In this document: positions 17,381-26,811 of the stretch, one piece after another
How the letters are laid out: every line of letters starts with the position of its first letter
Position numbering within the stretch: the stretch's first letter is position 1
NCBI GenBank assembly: GCA_021832085.1
Contig: JAKBLM010000002.1
Span: 98,400 to 162,399, forward strand
DNA: 64,000 nucleotides
From: Acidobacteriota bacterium
Lineage (GTDB): Bacteria > Acidobacteriota > Terriglobia > Acidiferrales > UBA7541
Reading direction: 5' to 3'
Program-made: the position numbers and the translations under genes
The notes under the pieces: generated by a model
The model's database searches: none
What the model saw: the letters and a program-made list of their open reading frames with translations, nothing else
Told to the model about the DNA's origin: nothing

Positions 17381-18148
17381 GTGAAGGACAATCTGCTCGC
17401 GGGCGAGGCGGTCGAATTGCGACTGCCCGCCGACCCGCTGCTGCTCGAAGAGATCAATCTGCCGGAGGAGCTGGCGCACGCACTCGCCGGTAGCACCGTT
17501 TCCGTGCGGGCGTTTCCCGAGGAGGAGCCGGGCACGCGCCGGGTCGAGCGAGACGACTTTCCGCTCCTGGTCGACCGCGAAGGAAACTGCTGGAACGATT
17601 ATCGGCCGCTGCGCGTGTATTACACCGGAAGCGACGGCCGCATTTGGCACTTGCCGCGCAACTGGCTGCCCCAATGGCCCGCGAACGCGGAGCCGGCTTT
17701 TGACGCCGGACCGGGCGTTTCCCGCGAAGTCGCCTTCGTCGAGGAATTTCAACTGCCGTCCGTCTGGGATATGTGGTCCGTCAATATTCCCGAGGAACGA
17801 GTAGAAGGCGTTCGCGCCGTCACCGAGGTCGAGGTCCGCATCTCGCCGCCCGACCGCGTCCGGATCTTCTGGCGCGACAGGATCGGCGCCATCTGGCGCT
17901 TGCCGCACAACTGGCGCAAGCGGCGGATTCAGTTGCCATCAGAGGAGGTACTCACCTCCCAAGGCATTCCCACCGATGTGGCCGCCGAATTCGCCAACCG
18001 GATCGTGAGCGTGAATTATCACCCCGGCTCGCTCTGCTGCCTGCTCGAGCACTACCGTTTCCGGGACAATGCGGACCAGAAATGGCCGGTGAGGATCACC
18101 GACTGCCTGCTGCTGGGCTACGGCAGCGCGACCGAAGCCCGGGCGTGA
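17381..18148 (+). CDS. Hypothetical protein with an internal G-x-IW-x-LP-x-NW repeat
   Basis: A 255-residue cytoplasmic protein (GTG start, no signal or membrane segment) of no family I know. Two copies of one motif stand out: RVYYTGSDGRIWHLPRNW at residues 78-95 and RIFWRDRIGAIWRLPHNW at 161-178. Each is a strand pair ending in a conserved Trp-x-Leu-Pro-x-Asn-Trp, preceded in both cases by an acidic, proline-rich loop. The composition (many Trp, Pro, Arg, Asp/Glu) suggests a beta-rich binding domain. It sits between hbd and recA and is probably transcribed with hbd. The C-terminus has two adjacent cysteines (SLCCLLEHY). Confidence 0.7.
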   Translation: MKDNLLAGEAVELRLPADPLLLEEINLPEELAHALAGSTVSVRAFPEEEPGTRRVERDDFPLLVDREGNCWNDYRPLRVYYTGSDGRIWHLPRNWLPQWPANAEPAFDAGPGVSREVAFVEEFQLPSVWDMWSVNIPEERVEGVRAVTEVEVRISPPDRVRIFWRDRIGAIWRLPHNWRKRRIQLPSEEVLTSQGIPTDVAAEFANRIVSVNYHPGSLCCLLEHYRFRDNADQKWPVRITDCLLLGYGSATEARA

Positions 18149-18217
18149 GGGACAAGCGGCTGCGGTGATGGACCTGCGACCACGCATGTCGGGCGCGGAC
18201 GAAAGCAGAAATATCAT

Positions 18218-18245
18218 TTGCTTTTTCTTCGCCTCATGATAGGAT
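18218..18245 (+). promoter_or_regulatory. Candidate recA promoter
   Basis: TTGCTT (18218-18223) and TAGGAT (18240-18245) with a 16-base spacer, about 100 bases before the recA ATG. An inverted repeat TATCAT/ATGATA (18212-18217 and 18236-18241) spans it. I could not match a known LexA box, so SOS control is plausible but unshown. Confidence 0.4.
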
Positions 18246-18347
18246 ACCGGGTCTTGCGGGAAGCGGGCTGAGCCGCTAGGTTTCCCTTGCAATGGCGGGC
18301 CGCGATGTGATTGGCTGGGCGGCCAGGAAAAGACGACGAGGTGGAAG

Positions 18348-19436
18348 ATGGCGGACGAAAAAGCCAAAGTTCTGGAAAACGCGATTGCCCAAATCGAGAA
18401 GCAGTACGGCAAAGGGTCGATCATGCGGCTGGGCAGCCGCGACGTGATGGTGCCGGTAAGCGTGATTCCGACCGGGTCGATCTCGCTCGACGCGGCGCTG
18501 GGAGTGGGCGGACTGCCGAGGGGCCGGGTGGTGGAGATTTTCGGGCCGGAATCGAGCGGCAAGACGACGCTGGCGCTGCACGTGGCGGCGCAGGCGCAGA
18601 AAATGGGCGGGCAGGTGGCCTACGTGGACGCCGAGCACGCGCTCGATCCGGGCTATGCGCGCAAGCTGGGGGTGGACGTCGACAACCTGCTGGTGGCGCA
18701 GCCCGACAACGGCGAGCAGGCGCTGGAGATCGCCGAGACGCTGATCCGTTCGGGCGGCGTGGACGCGGTGGTAGTGGACTCGGTGGCGGCGCTGGTGCCG
18801 AAATCGGAACTCGAAGGGGAAATGGGCGAGCCGCAGATGGGCCTGCAGGCGCGGCTGATGTCGCAAGCGCTGCGCCGGCTCACCGCAATCGTCGCGAAAT
18901 CGCGCACCTGCCTGATCTTCATCAACCAGATTCGCGAAAAGATCGGCGTGTTCTACGGCAATCCGGAAACGACCACCGGCGGCCGGGCGTTGAAGTTCTA
19001 CAGCTCGGTACGGCTCGACATTCGCCGCGTCCAGTCGATCAAGGAAGGCGAGCGGGTGATCGGCGCGCGGACCCGCGCCAAGGTGGTGAAAAACAAGGTG
19101 GCCGCACCCTTCCGGCAGGCCGAGTTCGACATCCTCTACGACGAAGGGATTTCGTTCGAAAACGATCTGCTCGACCAGGGCCTGCAGCTCGGCGTGATCG
19201 AGAAATCCGGCTCCTGGTTTTCCTACCAGGGCGAGCGAATGGGCCAGGGGCGTGACAATGTCCGGCTCTTCCTCAAGGAAAACCACGACATCCGCGGCAA
19301 GCTGGTGGCCGCCATCCGCAAGGAGTTCGGCCTGCCTCCGATGAATGGCGACGCGCCAAAGGAAAAGCCGGCGCCGCAGCCTGCGGCAGCCGCCGCCGCG
19401 GCAGCAGGGAAAGAAGGAAAAGAGAAATCCCGCTGA
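18348..19436 (+). CDS. recA: Recombinase A
   Basis: A 362-residue RecA of standard length. It begins with the conserved [18 protein letters not shown], has Walker [10 protein letters not shown] (Lys72), the [10 protein letters not shown] and DSVAALVP segments, loop L2 region [20 protein letters not shown], and [15 protein letters not shown]. The C-terminal tail is an alanine/lysine-rich, low-complexity extension rather than the usual acidic tail. RecA forms filaments on single-stranded DNA, drives strand exchange and stimulates LexA self-cleavage; a lexA gene lies 6 kb downstream. A GAGGTGG ribosome site precedes the ATG. Confidence 0.98.
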   Translation: MADEKAKVLENAIAQIEKQYGKGSIMRLGSRDVMVPVSVIPTGSISLDAALGVGGLPRGRVVEIFGPESSGKTTLALHVAAQAQKMGGQVAYVDAEHALDPGYARKLGVDVDNLLVAQPDNGEQALEIAETLIRSGGVDAVVVDSVAALVPKSELEGEMGEPQMGLQARLMSQALRRLTAIVAKSRTCLIFINQIREKIGVFYGNPETTTGGRALKFYSSVRLDIRRVQSIKEGERVIGARTRAKVVKNKVAAPFRQAEFDILYDEGISFENDLLDQGLQLGVIEKSGSWFSYQGERMGQGRDNVRLFLKENHDIRGKLVAAIRKEFGLPPMNGDAPKEKPAPQPAAAAAAAAGKEGKEKSR

Positions 19437-19576
19437 CCCTTTCCGGATAAAGGAATCAGGATCATCGAAACTATTGCCCTTGGAGGGTGACTCCCCTACA
19501 ATCCGAAATTGTAGAGTGTGCGGCGGCCGGAAAGACGACTTTCCGGCATCTGGGTGTCGACGAGGGTGCCGAATCG

Positions 19577-20908
19577 ATGATTTCTTCCCCGAGAGCATGC
19601 TTGGGGCGTAGTTGGTTTGCGCTCCTTTCCCTGATTTTCTTGGCCGGGTTGCTGCCCGCTGCCTCCCAGCAGCGCGGCGCGGCAACCGGTTCCTCGGAAA
19701 CCGCCGCGGCCAAGCGCGCGGCGAATGTCAAGGCAAAGCGGGAGAAACGCGCCAGCGCGCGCAAGCCAGCTAGGCGCATCGTGCACCGAACGGCGCGCGG
19801 TACGCGGCGGCGTGTGGCTCGTCGGCGAATCGTACGGCGCCGCGTGGTTCGCCGGCGGAGAACCGTGGCGCGACGGACGATCCGACGTCCGGTCCGGCGG
19901 CGTTACGTGCGGCGCACGCGCTATTACTACCGCCGACGGTTCAATCCGGCTGCCGGCGACTTCACGAAGTTCGACGACCCGGTGGTGCGGCAGGCGGCAC
20001 TGCAGGCACTCGGGCCGTACTACGGCTCGGTCGTCGCGGTGAATCCGAATAACGGCCGCATCCTGGCGGTCGTCAACCAGAAGCTGGCCTTTGCCTCCGG
20101 CTTCGAACCCTGCTCGACGATCAAGCCGGTGATCGCGCTAGCTGCCCTGCGGGAAGGCTTGATCAATAGCCACACGATGATTCGCGTGGGCCGCCGCTAC
20201 TCGATCGACCTGACCGAGGCGCTGGCCCATTCGAACAATGCATTTTTCGCCGAGCTGGGCCGGCGGCTGGGCTTCGCCACGGTTTCCCGCTATGCACATC
20301 TGCTCGGACTCGGCCAGCCGGCCGGCTGGGATATGCCCGAGGAGCATCCGGGCACCTTCCCTGCAGCGCCTCCACCGCCGTGGCGCGGCGGCATCGGGAA
20401 AATGACCAGCTTCGGTGAAGGGATTCGCATCACCCCGCTGCAGCTGGCGGCGGAGATGGTGGCCTTTGCCAACGGCGGCTCGCTTTATTACCTGCAATAT
20501 CCCCGCACCGAGGAGCAGGTGAAGGACTTCACGCCGCGGCTCAAGCGCCACATCGACTTGACTCCTTACGCCGAAGACATCCGCGAGGGCATGCTGGGGG
20601 CGGTGGAATTCGGCACCGCGCGCGAAAGCTACACGCCCGACGGCCAGCTTGTTTACGCGAAGACCGGCACCTGCACCGACGAGACGCGCGGCGGCGAGCT
20701 CGGCTGGTTCGTTTCCTACGTCAGCGGCGATAACGGCCAAAACCGTCCGAAGCTCGTGCTGGTAGTATTGCTGCGCCGTTACGGACCTCGCGTCAGCGGC
20801 CCGCACGCCGCCGAAGTCGGCGGCCGCATCTACCGGCAACTCTACATGCTTAACTTTTTCTCGGCCGACAATTTCACCTGGAGAGATTCCTCCTCGGTCG
20901 ATCACTGA
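19577..20908 (+). CDS. Penicillin-binding transpeptidase with an arginine-rich N-terminal segment
   Basis: A 443-residue protein. Residues 12-30 form a signal/anchor; residues 46-121 are a striking basic tract (runs such as RRRVARRRIVRRRVVRRRRT); a transpeptidase domain follows from about 140. The active-site triad is intact: Ser180-Thr-Ile-Lys183 (SxxK), Ser219-Asn-Asn (SxN) and Lys362-Thr-Gly-Thr. The usual class B dimerisation domain is missing, so this is a minimal D,D-transpeptidase. The ATG at 19577 is preferred because the longer frame lacks a signal peptide start. The basic tract might bind anionic wall polymers, lipid heads or nucleic acid; that is speculation. Not obviously part of a division cluster. 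Confidence 0.85.
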   Translation: MISSPRACLGRSWFALLSLIFLAGLLPAASQQRGAATGSSETAAAKRAANVKAKREKRASARKPARRIVHRTARGTRRRVARRRIVRRRVVRRRRTVARRTIRRPVRRRYVRRTRYYYRRRFNPAAGDFTKFDDPVVRQAALQALGPYYGSVVAVNPNNGRILAVVNQKLAFASGFEPCSTIKPVIALAALREGLINSHTMIRVGRRYSIDLTEALAHSNNAFFAELGRRLGFATVSRYAHLLGLGQPAGWDMPEEHPGTFPAAPPPPWRGGIGKMTSFGEGIRITPLQLAAEMVAFANGGSLYYLQYPRTEEQVKDFTPRLKRHIDLTPYAEDIREGMLGAVEFGTARESYTPDGQLVYAKTGTCTDETRGGELGWFVSYVSGDNGQNRPKLVLVVLLRRYGPRVSGPHAAEVGGRIYRQLYMLNFFSADNFTWRDSSSVDH

Positions 20909-20961
20909 GCGCCGGGCCGGTCGTCGGGGAAAAGCCGGCTGCGCCTTCGGGAAAGCGTACT

Positions 20962-21726
20962 ATGCAAATTCAATTGCTGAGACACGCGACGATAGTGATC
21001 TCTACCGATGAGGCCCGGCTGCTGCTCGATCCGATGCTCGGGCCGGCGGGCGAAATGCCGGCGATCCCCGATACGCCCAATCCCCATCGCAATCCGCTGG
21101 TGCCGCTGCCGGTCGCGCTCGACCAGTTGGTTTCCAGCGTCGACGCCGCCATCGTTACCCACATCCACCGCGACCATTTCGATCCGGTGGCCGGCGAGGC
21201 GCTGCCGAAACAGCTGCCGCTCCTGGTGCAACCCGACGACGAGGCACCCATCCGCGCCATGGGATTCACAGAAGTGCTGCCGGTCGAGACTTCTCGCGCC
21301 TGGCGCGGCATCGAAATCGTGCGGACCGCCGGCCAGCACGGTCATGGCGAGATGGCCGAGCGCATGGCGCCGGTTTCAGGCTACGTGCTGCGCGCCCCGG
21401 GCGAACCGTCGCTCTACGTGGCCGGCGATACGGTCTGGTGCGACGAGGTGTGGCAGGCGCTCGACTCGTTCGAGCCCGAGGTGATCGTGCTGAACGCCGG
21501 CGCGGCCCAATTTCTTACCGGCGGTCCGATCACGATGACCGCCGAGGACGTGGCCCAGGTTTGCAACTCGGCGCCCCAGGCCACCGTCATCGCCGTCCAC
21601 ATGGAAGCAATCAACCACTGCCTGCTGACACGCACCGGATTGCGCAACTCGCTCGCGGAGCAGGGACTCGCCGAGCGCGTGCTGATTCCCGCCGACGGCG
21701 CCGTGCTGCGCTTCCCTGCCGCGTAA
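20962..21726 (+). CDS. Metallo-beta-lactamase-fold hydrolase (UlaG-like)
   Basis: A 254-residue MBL-fold protein. The metal-binding motif is THIHRDHFD (HxHxDH), followed by an AGQHGHGEM histidine-containing loop, YVAGDTVWCDEV (the metal-bridging aspartate) and VHMEAINHC. It opens with QIQLLRHATIVIS, matching the YfcI/UlaG-like 'LxxHAxxxI' start of L-ascorbate-6-P lactonase relatives. Substrate unknown; the family includes lactonases and phosphodiesterases. It lies 53 bases after the transpeptidase gene and may be read through from it. Confidence 0.85.
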   Translation: MQIQLLRHATIVISTDEARLLLDPMLGPAGEMPAIPDTPNPHRNPLVPLPVALDQLVSSVDAAIVTHIHRDHFDPVAGEALPKQLPLLVQPDDEAPIRAMGFTEVLPVETSRAWRGIEIVRTAGQHGHGEMAERMAPVSGYVLRAPGEPSLYVAGDTVWCDEVWQALDSFEPEVIVLNAGAAQFLTGGPITMTAEDVAQVCNSAPQATVIAVHMEAINHCLLTRTGLRNSLAEQGLAERVLIPADGAVLRFPAA

Positions 21727-21928
21727 ACGGCTTCCCCACAGAGAAACGGGAGTTTGGGCCCGTGCCGCGTTTACCCGCCGTGTGGACCCTGCGCGTGAAA
21801 ACGCAGATCGCTTCACTGGCAAACGAGGGCGGCGGCTTCGCCGTGTTGGAAGAAAAAAGGCGCGGACGAGATCCGACGGAGGAAAAAGTCGGAACCGAGC
21901 GCCCGCGCCAGGGGCGTGCCCAGGCGCG

Positions 21929-22879
21929 CTACATCATCTTGCTCAGGTTGGGCGTGATATCGCGGTGGTAAATCTCCTCGAGCTCGACCAGGGGCTTCGC
22001 CTGTAGGGCAGTGATCTTTTCCTTCAGGAAGTCCTCGTAGGTCGGCACTTCGAGTTTGTAGTAGACGCCCAGAGCGATGCGGCCCGTCGGGTCCTGGGAT
22101 TTGAGCAGCGCCTGCGCCTTTTTCTGGGTGATCTCGGCGACGTCGTTGGGATCGTGCACTACCGGGTCGTAGTCGGTCTGATCGAGCTTGTAGAGGCGGT
22201 CTTCGCCGTCGACCTTTTCGCCGTACCAGGATTTGCTGTGCAAATCGTTATAGGTGGGGCAGGTCTGCAGCACGTCGACCAGGGCGGTGCCGCGATGGCG
22301 GATCGCCTGCGTGATCAATTCGACTAGGTACTTGGTGTCGAGCGCGTAGCCGCGGGCGACAAAGGTGTAGCCGCAAGCCAGGCCGAGCAGCACCGGGTTG
22401 ATCGGCTCCATGATCGACTCTTCCGACATCGACTTGGTCTTCTGGCCCTTGGCGATTGTGGGCGAAGCCTGGCCCTTGGTGAGGGCGTAGACGTCGTTAT
22501 TGAAGACGATATAGGTGAGATCGAGATTCCGGCGGCCGCCGCTCACGAAATGGCCGGCGCCGATGCCGTAGGCGTCGCCGTCGCCGCCGACGCCAATCAC
22601 GGTGAGGTCGTGGTTGGCGAGCTTGAGCGCGGTAATCGAGGGCATCACGCGGCCGTGAAGGGTGTGGAAAGCATAGGTGTTCATGTAGTGCGGCGTCTTG
22701 CCCGAACAGCCGATACCGCTAACCACAGCGGTGCGATAAGGGGGGATCTGGAGCTTGGAGAGCGCTATCTGGATCGAGGAGAGGATCCCGAAATCGCCGC
22801 AGCCGGGGCACCAGTCGTTGTGGATGTCCGCCTTGTAATCCTGCGGACTAAAGGTCTTGATATCGGTAGCAGTGCCCAT
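21929..22879 (-). CDS. korB: 2-oxoacid:ferredoxin oxidoreductase, beta subunit
   Basis: A 316-residue thiamine-diphosphate subunit. CPGCGDFG at residues 19-26, CSGKTPHYMNTYAFHTLHGR, and the ThDP/Mg motif GGDGDAYGIGAGHFV with NNDVYALTKGQASPT all match the two-subunit archaeal-type OFOR beta chain. It decarboxylates a 2-oxoacid (2-oxoglutarate or pyruvate) with CoA and passes electrons to ferredoxin. It follows korA by 15 bases, with a clear AAGGAG ribosome site. Kor versus pyruvate specificity cannot be settled by inspection, so the symbol is provisional. Confidence 0.9.
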   Translation of the reverse strand: MGTATDIKTFSPQDYKADIHNDWCPGCGDFGILSSIQIALSKLQIPPYRTAVVSGIGCSGKTPHYMNTYAFHTLHGRVMPSITALKLANHDLTVIGVGGDGDAYGIGAGHFVSGGRRNLDLTYIVFNNDVYALTKGQASPTIAKGQKTKSMSEESIMEPINPVLLGLACGYTFVARGYALDTKYLVELITQAIRHRGTALVDVLQTCPTYNDLHSKSWYGEKVDGEDRLYKLDQTDYDPVVHDPNDVAEITQKKAQALLKSQDPTGRIALGVYYKLEVPTYEDFLKEKITALQAKPLVELEEIYHRDITPNLSKMM

Positions 22880-22894
22880 TGATTTCTCCTTCGG

Positions 22895-24871
22895 CTAGCG
22901 GTTGTAACCCGGCGGCAGCGGCACCATCGGGGGCAGCATCTTCTCGTGCTTGAGCCGCATTTCCACCATCCGGTCGAATTCCTTCATGGCGAAATCGGAG
23001 TCGATCACCCGGCCGCCGGTAACGACGATCCGGTCGGGACCGCCGGCCACGGCGTGTTCGAGCGCAGCCACGATTTCGTCTTCCGAGAATGGCCGGCCTT
23101 CGTATTTCACGACGCGGTGCTGCGGCTGGAAACCGGTTTCGGTGCGCAGCAGCCGGGCCAGCTGCTCGGAATAGTTGCCGTCGAAGCAGATCACCTTGCC
23201 GGCCCGCTCGAGCAGCTCACGAATCGGCTCGACGGGAAACGGCCGCAGGATCCGAATCTGCAGGAAGCTGTAGGTTTGGCCTTCGGGATCGATCCGGCGA
23301 AGGGCGTCGACAATCGCACCCTTCGTCGATCCCCAACCGATCACCAGAACCGGCGTGCGGCCGCTGCCGAAGAGACGGAATTTCTTCTCGTCGGGAATTT
23401 CGCGGCCCGCCAAGTCCATTTTGCCCATCCGCTTGTCGACCATGGCCAGGCGGTTGGGGATGCTTTCCGTGATGTGGCCACGGGGATCGTGCTCGTCAGT
23501 TGTGGTCCAGAAGACACCGCCGGGCTGGCCGGGAATCGAGCGCGGGCTGATGCCGCTGGGGGTGAAAGCGTGGCGGAAGAATTCGCCTCCGCCATTTTTA
23601 GCGGGATCGAACAGCGCGCCGCGGTCGATCACGAGCTTCGAGGTGTCGAAGGCGGCCATCGTCTGGTAAGAGGAAGAGAGGTGCTTGTCGACCAGCAGGA
23701 TCACCGGGATCTGATAGCGGTCGGCGTAGTTGAACGCGTCGAACGAATCGAAGAAGGTCTCCTCGATATCGCCCGAAGCGATTACGATCCGCGGGATATC
23801 GCCCTGGCCCGCCGAGACGGCGAAGCTCAGGTCGCCCTGCTCCCAGCGCGTGGGCAGACCGGTCGACGGGCCGCCGCGCTGATAGATGACCACCACCGGC
23901 CCGGGCGCCTCAGTCATCGCGGCAAAGCCCAGCCCTTCGGGCATCAGCGCGAAGCCGGGGCCGGAGGTCGACGTGGCCGAGCGAACGCCGCCATGCGCTG
24001 CCATGACGGCGGCGTCGATGGCCGAGACTTCGTCTTCGGTCTGCAGTACGACGAGGCTGTGCTCGCGCTGGTTCTCTTCGAGATAGACGCTCTCGTCGGT
24101 GGCCGGGCTGATCGGATAATAGGTCTGGATGCCGCAGCCGGCTTGCAGCTTGCCGAGCGCGACCGCCTGGCTGCCCTTGATCAGGATTTGCTCGCGCCGA
24201 GCGGGCGCCGGCGGCAGCCGGTGCGCAATCTTGCCGGCGAAGTGCTCGCGCGCATAGTCGCAGGCGTGATGGGCGGCGTTGACGTTCATCTCGGCCACCT
24301 TGCCGGCCTTGGCGCCGAAGCTCTCGCGCATCGCCTCGGCCACCATCTCGAAATCGAAGCCGAGCGCGCCGACCGATGCGCCAAGCACCATGCTGTTGTT
24401 CATGATGCGGTAGGCGCGCGCCTGGCCGGGCTTGCCCATTTCGGAAAGCGCCTGCTCAAGCAGGTCGGCGTAGGGTATCTCCCAAAACAGGACGTCCGAA
24501 CGGTCGAGCCAGTCGATGAACTTCCGATATTCCCGGTCGTAGAGGATCGCGCTGCCGGGCGCGACCTCGTGCGCGTGCCCCGGGTGGGCTGGGAATTCGT
24601 GGTACAGGTCGCCCACCAGCGTCTCCTCGTCGAGCGCCGAAAGCAGATGCACCGTCTCGACATGGGAGCTGACCGGCTGCTCGGAAATCCGTAGACGATA
24701 CGCGCTGTGTTTGCCCTTGATGTTCGAGTGGTATTCGATCTGGCCGAAAACGTAGTAGCCGGCGCGCGAAAGCGCCTTGGCAAAGATTTCTGCGCTGACG
24801 TTGATTCCGCTTCCCTGAGGGCCACCGATCATCCAGGAGAAGGATGTATCCCGACTCTTGTCTGCCACCAA
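22895..24871 (-). CDS. korA: 2-oxoacid:ferredoxin oxidoreductase, fused gamma-alpha subunit
   Basis: A 658-residue protein in two parts. Residues 10-200 are the gamma domain (GGPQGSGINVSAEIFAKAL, then a GQIEYHSNIKGKHSAY segment). The rest is the alpha chain, with GCGIQTYYPISPATDE (the YPITP motif of two-subunit enzymes) and TSTSGPGFALMPEGLGFAAMTE. This gamma-alpha fusion paired with a separate beta is the KorAB layout of archaea and several bacterial phyla. The start is a GTG. No ferredoxin domain is present, so an external ferredoxin is needed. It diverges from lexA across 250 bases. Confidence 0.92.
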   Translation of the reverse strand: MVADKSRDTSFSWMIGGPQGSGINVSAEIFAKALSRAGYYVFGQIEYHSNIKGKHSAYRLRISEQPVSSHVETVHLLSALDEETLVGDLYHEFPAHPGHAHEVAPGSAILYDREYRKFIDWLDRSDVLFWEIPYADLLEQALSEMGKPGQARAYRIMNNSMVLGASVGALGFDFEMVAEAMRESFGAKAGKVAEMNVNAAHHACDYAREHFAGKIAHRLPPAPARREQILIKGSQAVALGKLQAGCGIQTYYPISPATDESVYLEENQREHSLVVLQTEDEVSAIDAAVMAAHGGVRSATSTSGPGFALMPEGLGFAAMTEAPGPVVVIYQRGGPSTGLPTRWEQGDLSFAVSAGQGDIPRIVIASGDIEETFFDSFDAFNYADRYQIPVILLVDKHLSSSYQTMAAFDTSKLVIDRGALFDPAKNGGGEFFRHAFTPSGISPRSIPGQPGGVFWTTTDEHDPRGHITESIPNRLAMVDKRMGKMDLAGREIPDEKKFRLFGSGRTPVLVIGWGSTKGAIVDALRRIDPEGQTYSFLQIRILRPFPVEPIRELLERAGKVICFDGNYSEQLARLLRTETGFQPQHRVVKYEGRPFSEDEIVAALEHAVAGGPDRIVVTGGRVIDSDFAMKEFDRMVEMRLKHEKMLPPMVPLPPGYNR

Positions 24872-25063
24872 TACCTCCCCGAACGACGAATTGACCGTAC
24901 TCTAACACGGCTGATGCCGCAGGCAAACCCGCCAGACTGCCCTTCTGCCGAGCGGCGACCGAAGGGTCCGCTTTCAGCAAAGAGCGAGCCGGGATGCCAG
25001 GGACCGCAGGCGGCGGAGCGCGCTGGGGTATCTGCCGCCCGGAAACGGCCAGGAAGATTTCTC

Positions 25064-25092
25064 TTGCCCTTCGCCTTCTCTTCGCCTACAGT
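25064..25092 (+). promoter_or_regulatory. Candidate lexA promoter
   Basis: TTGCCC (25064-25069) and TACAGT (25087-25092) with a 17-base spacer; the lexA ATG lies 30 bases downstream. Both this and the recA upstream region contain TCTTCGCCT near the core promoter, but I cannot show it is an operator. Confidence 0.5.
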
Positions 25093-25122
25093 ATCGTTGC
25101 AATGCACTCCGCCGGAGGCGCC

Positions 25123-25746
25123 ATGGCCCTGACCAAACGACAGAAGCAGGTCCTCGATTTCCTGGTGGGATTCCTGAACAAGCGCGGCTATTCGCCGAGC
25201 TACGAAGAGATGGCCAAGTCGCTTGGGCTCGCCTCGCTCGCCACCGTGCACAAGCACCTCACCACGCTCGAGCGGAAGGGCTTCATCCGGCGCGGCCACA
25301 ATCGCAGCCGCTCGATCGAGATCGTCCATCTGCCGCGGCCGGTTCGCGAAGAGGTGTTAGGTCGGCAGGCGGTCGAACTGCCGCTGGCCGGTCGAATCGC
25401 CGCCGGTCAGCCGCTCGAAGCGGTGGAACAGCGGGAAACGATTACGCTCGGCGACTTCACGCGCGGACGGAACACCTATGTGCTGCAAGTGAAGGGAAAC
25501 TCGATGCGCGACGACCACATCCTGGACGGGGATTTCATCGTGGTCGAGCAAACGCAGGTGGCAAACGCGGGCGAGATCGTTGTAGCGCTGGTGCGCGGCG
25601 AAGAAGCCACGCTCAAGCGCTTCTACCGTGAGCCGGGGGGCCGGGTGCGGCTGCAGCCCGCCAACTCGGAAATGGACCCGATTCTGGTGCCCGCGGAAGA
25701 CGTAAAGGTGCAAGGGCGGGTGGTGGGAGTGCTGCGCAAGTATTGA
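25123..25746 (+). CDS. lexA: LexA repressor
   Basis: A 207-residue LexA of typical length. The N-terminal winged helix (RQKQVLDFLVGFLNKRGYSP, then YEEMAKSLGLASLATVHKHL) binds the SOS box; the C-terminal S24 peptidase carries the cleavage bond Ala94-Gly95 in RIAAGQP, nucleophile Ser127 in GNSMRDD and general base Lys165 in ATLKRF. The ATG at 25123 is chosen over longer upstream starts because of a GGAGG ribosome site and the promoter position. LexA represses SOS genes and cleaves itself when stimulated by RecA filaments. Its target sequence is not identifiable here. Confidence 0.96.
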   Translation: MALTKRQKQVLDFLVGFLNKRGYSPSYEEMAKSLGLASLATVHKHLTTLERKGFIRRGHNRSRSIEIVHLPRPVREEVLGRQAVELPLAGRIAAGQPLEAVEQRETITLGDFTRGRNTYVLQVKGNSMRDDHILDGDFIVVEQTQVANAGEIVVALVRGEEATLKRFYREPGGRVRLQPANSEMDPILVPAEDVKVQGRVVGVLRKY

Positions 25747-25965
25747 GCCCGCCTGCGCGGCGTCGGCGCAAGGCCAGCCGATAACCGTGCCGGCGAGCCG
25801 GCGCGGTCGCTCCTTTTCCCGCAAACCACCATTTTCGCGCCGTTGTGCCGCACCGGCGATTTCCGGCTTGCCTGGTTTCCGGATCACGGTCTACAGTGTT
25901 GGTTCATTCCGTGCCACCCGCGAAAGCGGGCGGGCCGAGACCGAGCAGCAGAACGAGGAAATCGT

Positions 25966-26514
25966 ATGTGGACAGGAAAGAAGCGGGAAGCACCACAGGT
26001 ACCGGAAACGAAAGCTCCTCCTCCGCCCACTCCGCCCGCCCAACCCACCCCGACCAAGCCTGTACAGGAGGCCAAACCGATGACGCCGAGTGAACCACCC
26101 CACCCTGCCCCAGTTGTCAACCGTGAAGGAGCGCGGATTGGCGCGGGACTCCACGTGCAAGGGGAGATCAGCGGCGGTGAGGATTTGCAGGTTGATGGAA
26201 CGATCGAAGGGCACGTCCACCTGGGGGATCGGCGGCTGACGATCGGATCGACAGCGAAGGTAACGGCAGACGTCCAGGCCAGGGAAATCGTGGTGTTCGG
26301 TAACGTGAAGGGAAACCTCCGCGCCCGGGACCGGATCGAGATCAAAAAGGACGGATCGGTGGTCGGCGACCTGAGCACCGCCCGGATCATGATTGAGGAC
26401 GGGGCCTACTTCAAGGGTTCGATCGAAATCAATCGCGGGGCCGGGGCCGAAACCTCCTCCGCCGCGGGCGTCCAAGCGCGGCCGGCGGCCGGCGCGCGAC
26501 CGAACGCTTCCTAG
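25966..26514 (+). CDS. Bactofilin
   Basis: A 182-residue bactofilin. A proline/lysine-rich disordered N-terminus (APPPPTPPAQPTPTKP) is followed by the right-handed beta-helix domain, with the family's hexad-like repeats GLHVQGEISGGEDLQVDG, GHVHLGDRRLTIG, TADVQAREIVVFGNV and GDLSTARIMIEDGAYFKG, then a short Ala-rich tail. Bactofilins polymerise without nucleotide into cytoplasmic, membrane-associated filaments for cell shape or localisation. The ATG at 25966 follows a GAGGAA ribosome site; an internal ATG at 26080 would drop the Pro-rich tail that usually carries membrane contact. Confidence 0.93.
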   Translation: MWTGKKREAPQVPETKAPPPPTPPAQPTPTKPVQEAKPMTPSEPPHPAPVVNREGARIGAGLHVQGEISGGEDLQVDGTIEGHVHLGDRRLTIGSTAKVTADVQAREIVVFGNVKGNLRARDRIEIKKDGSVVGDLSTARIMIEDGAYFKGSIEINRGAGAETSSAAGVQARPAAGARPNAS

Positions 26515-26811
26515 GCAGGGACCGGTAGCCAGCGCAGCGGCCCGACAGTTCCGGCGGCTGGGGTTGTGGGCCTGGCGGGATTTCCAGCGCACCGACAAGG
26601 CGCATTACGCGCGTCGGTTTCATTTTCCAAAGGGAGTTTCAAGCAAAGCTGCCCGTGTGCGCGTCCCCGGAGTGGACGTGCGCGCGGCTTTGGCTGGCAT
26701 TGCGTTACGGGAAGCACACTTCACGAGGAAGAAAAGTCGGCGGCGGACTCGCGCCCGCCGCCGGGAAAATCCGCTTTTTCCAACCGCTCGAAGCCCGGCA
26801 ACAGCCGAGGA

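Noticed and set aside
18212..18241. TATCAT/ATGATA inverted repeat before recA as a LexA box
   Set aside because: The 18-base spacing does not fit known LexA sites and no matching repeat is present before lexA.
22946..24694. Long frame opposite korA (and similar ones opposite GH31, recA, trp genes and the S9 peptidase)
   Set aside because: All are antisense shadows with low-complexity Arg/Gly/Ala/His translations and no family features.
26648..26690. Imperfect hairpin after the bactofilin gene
   Set aside because: Many G-U pairs and no T tract; too weak to call a terminator.
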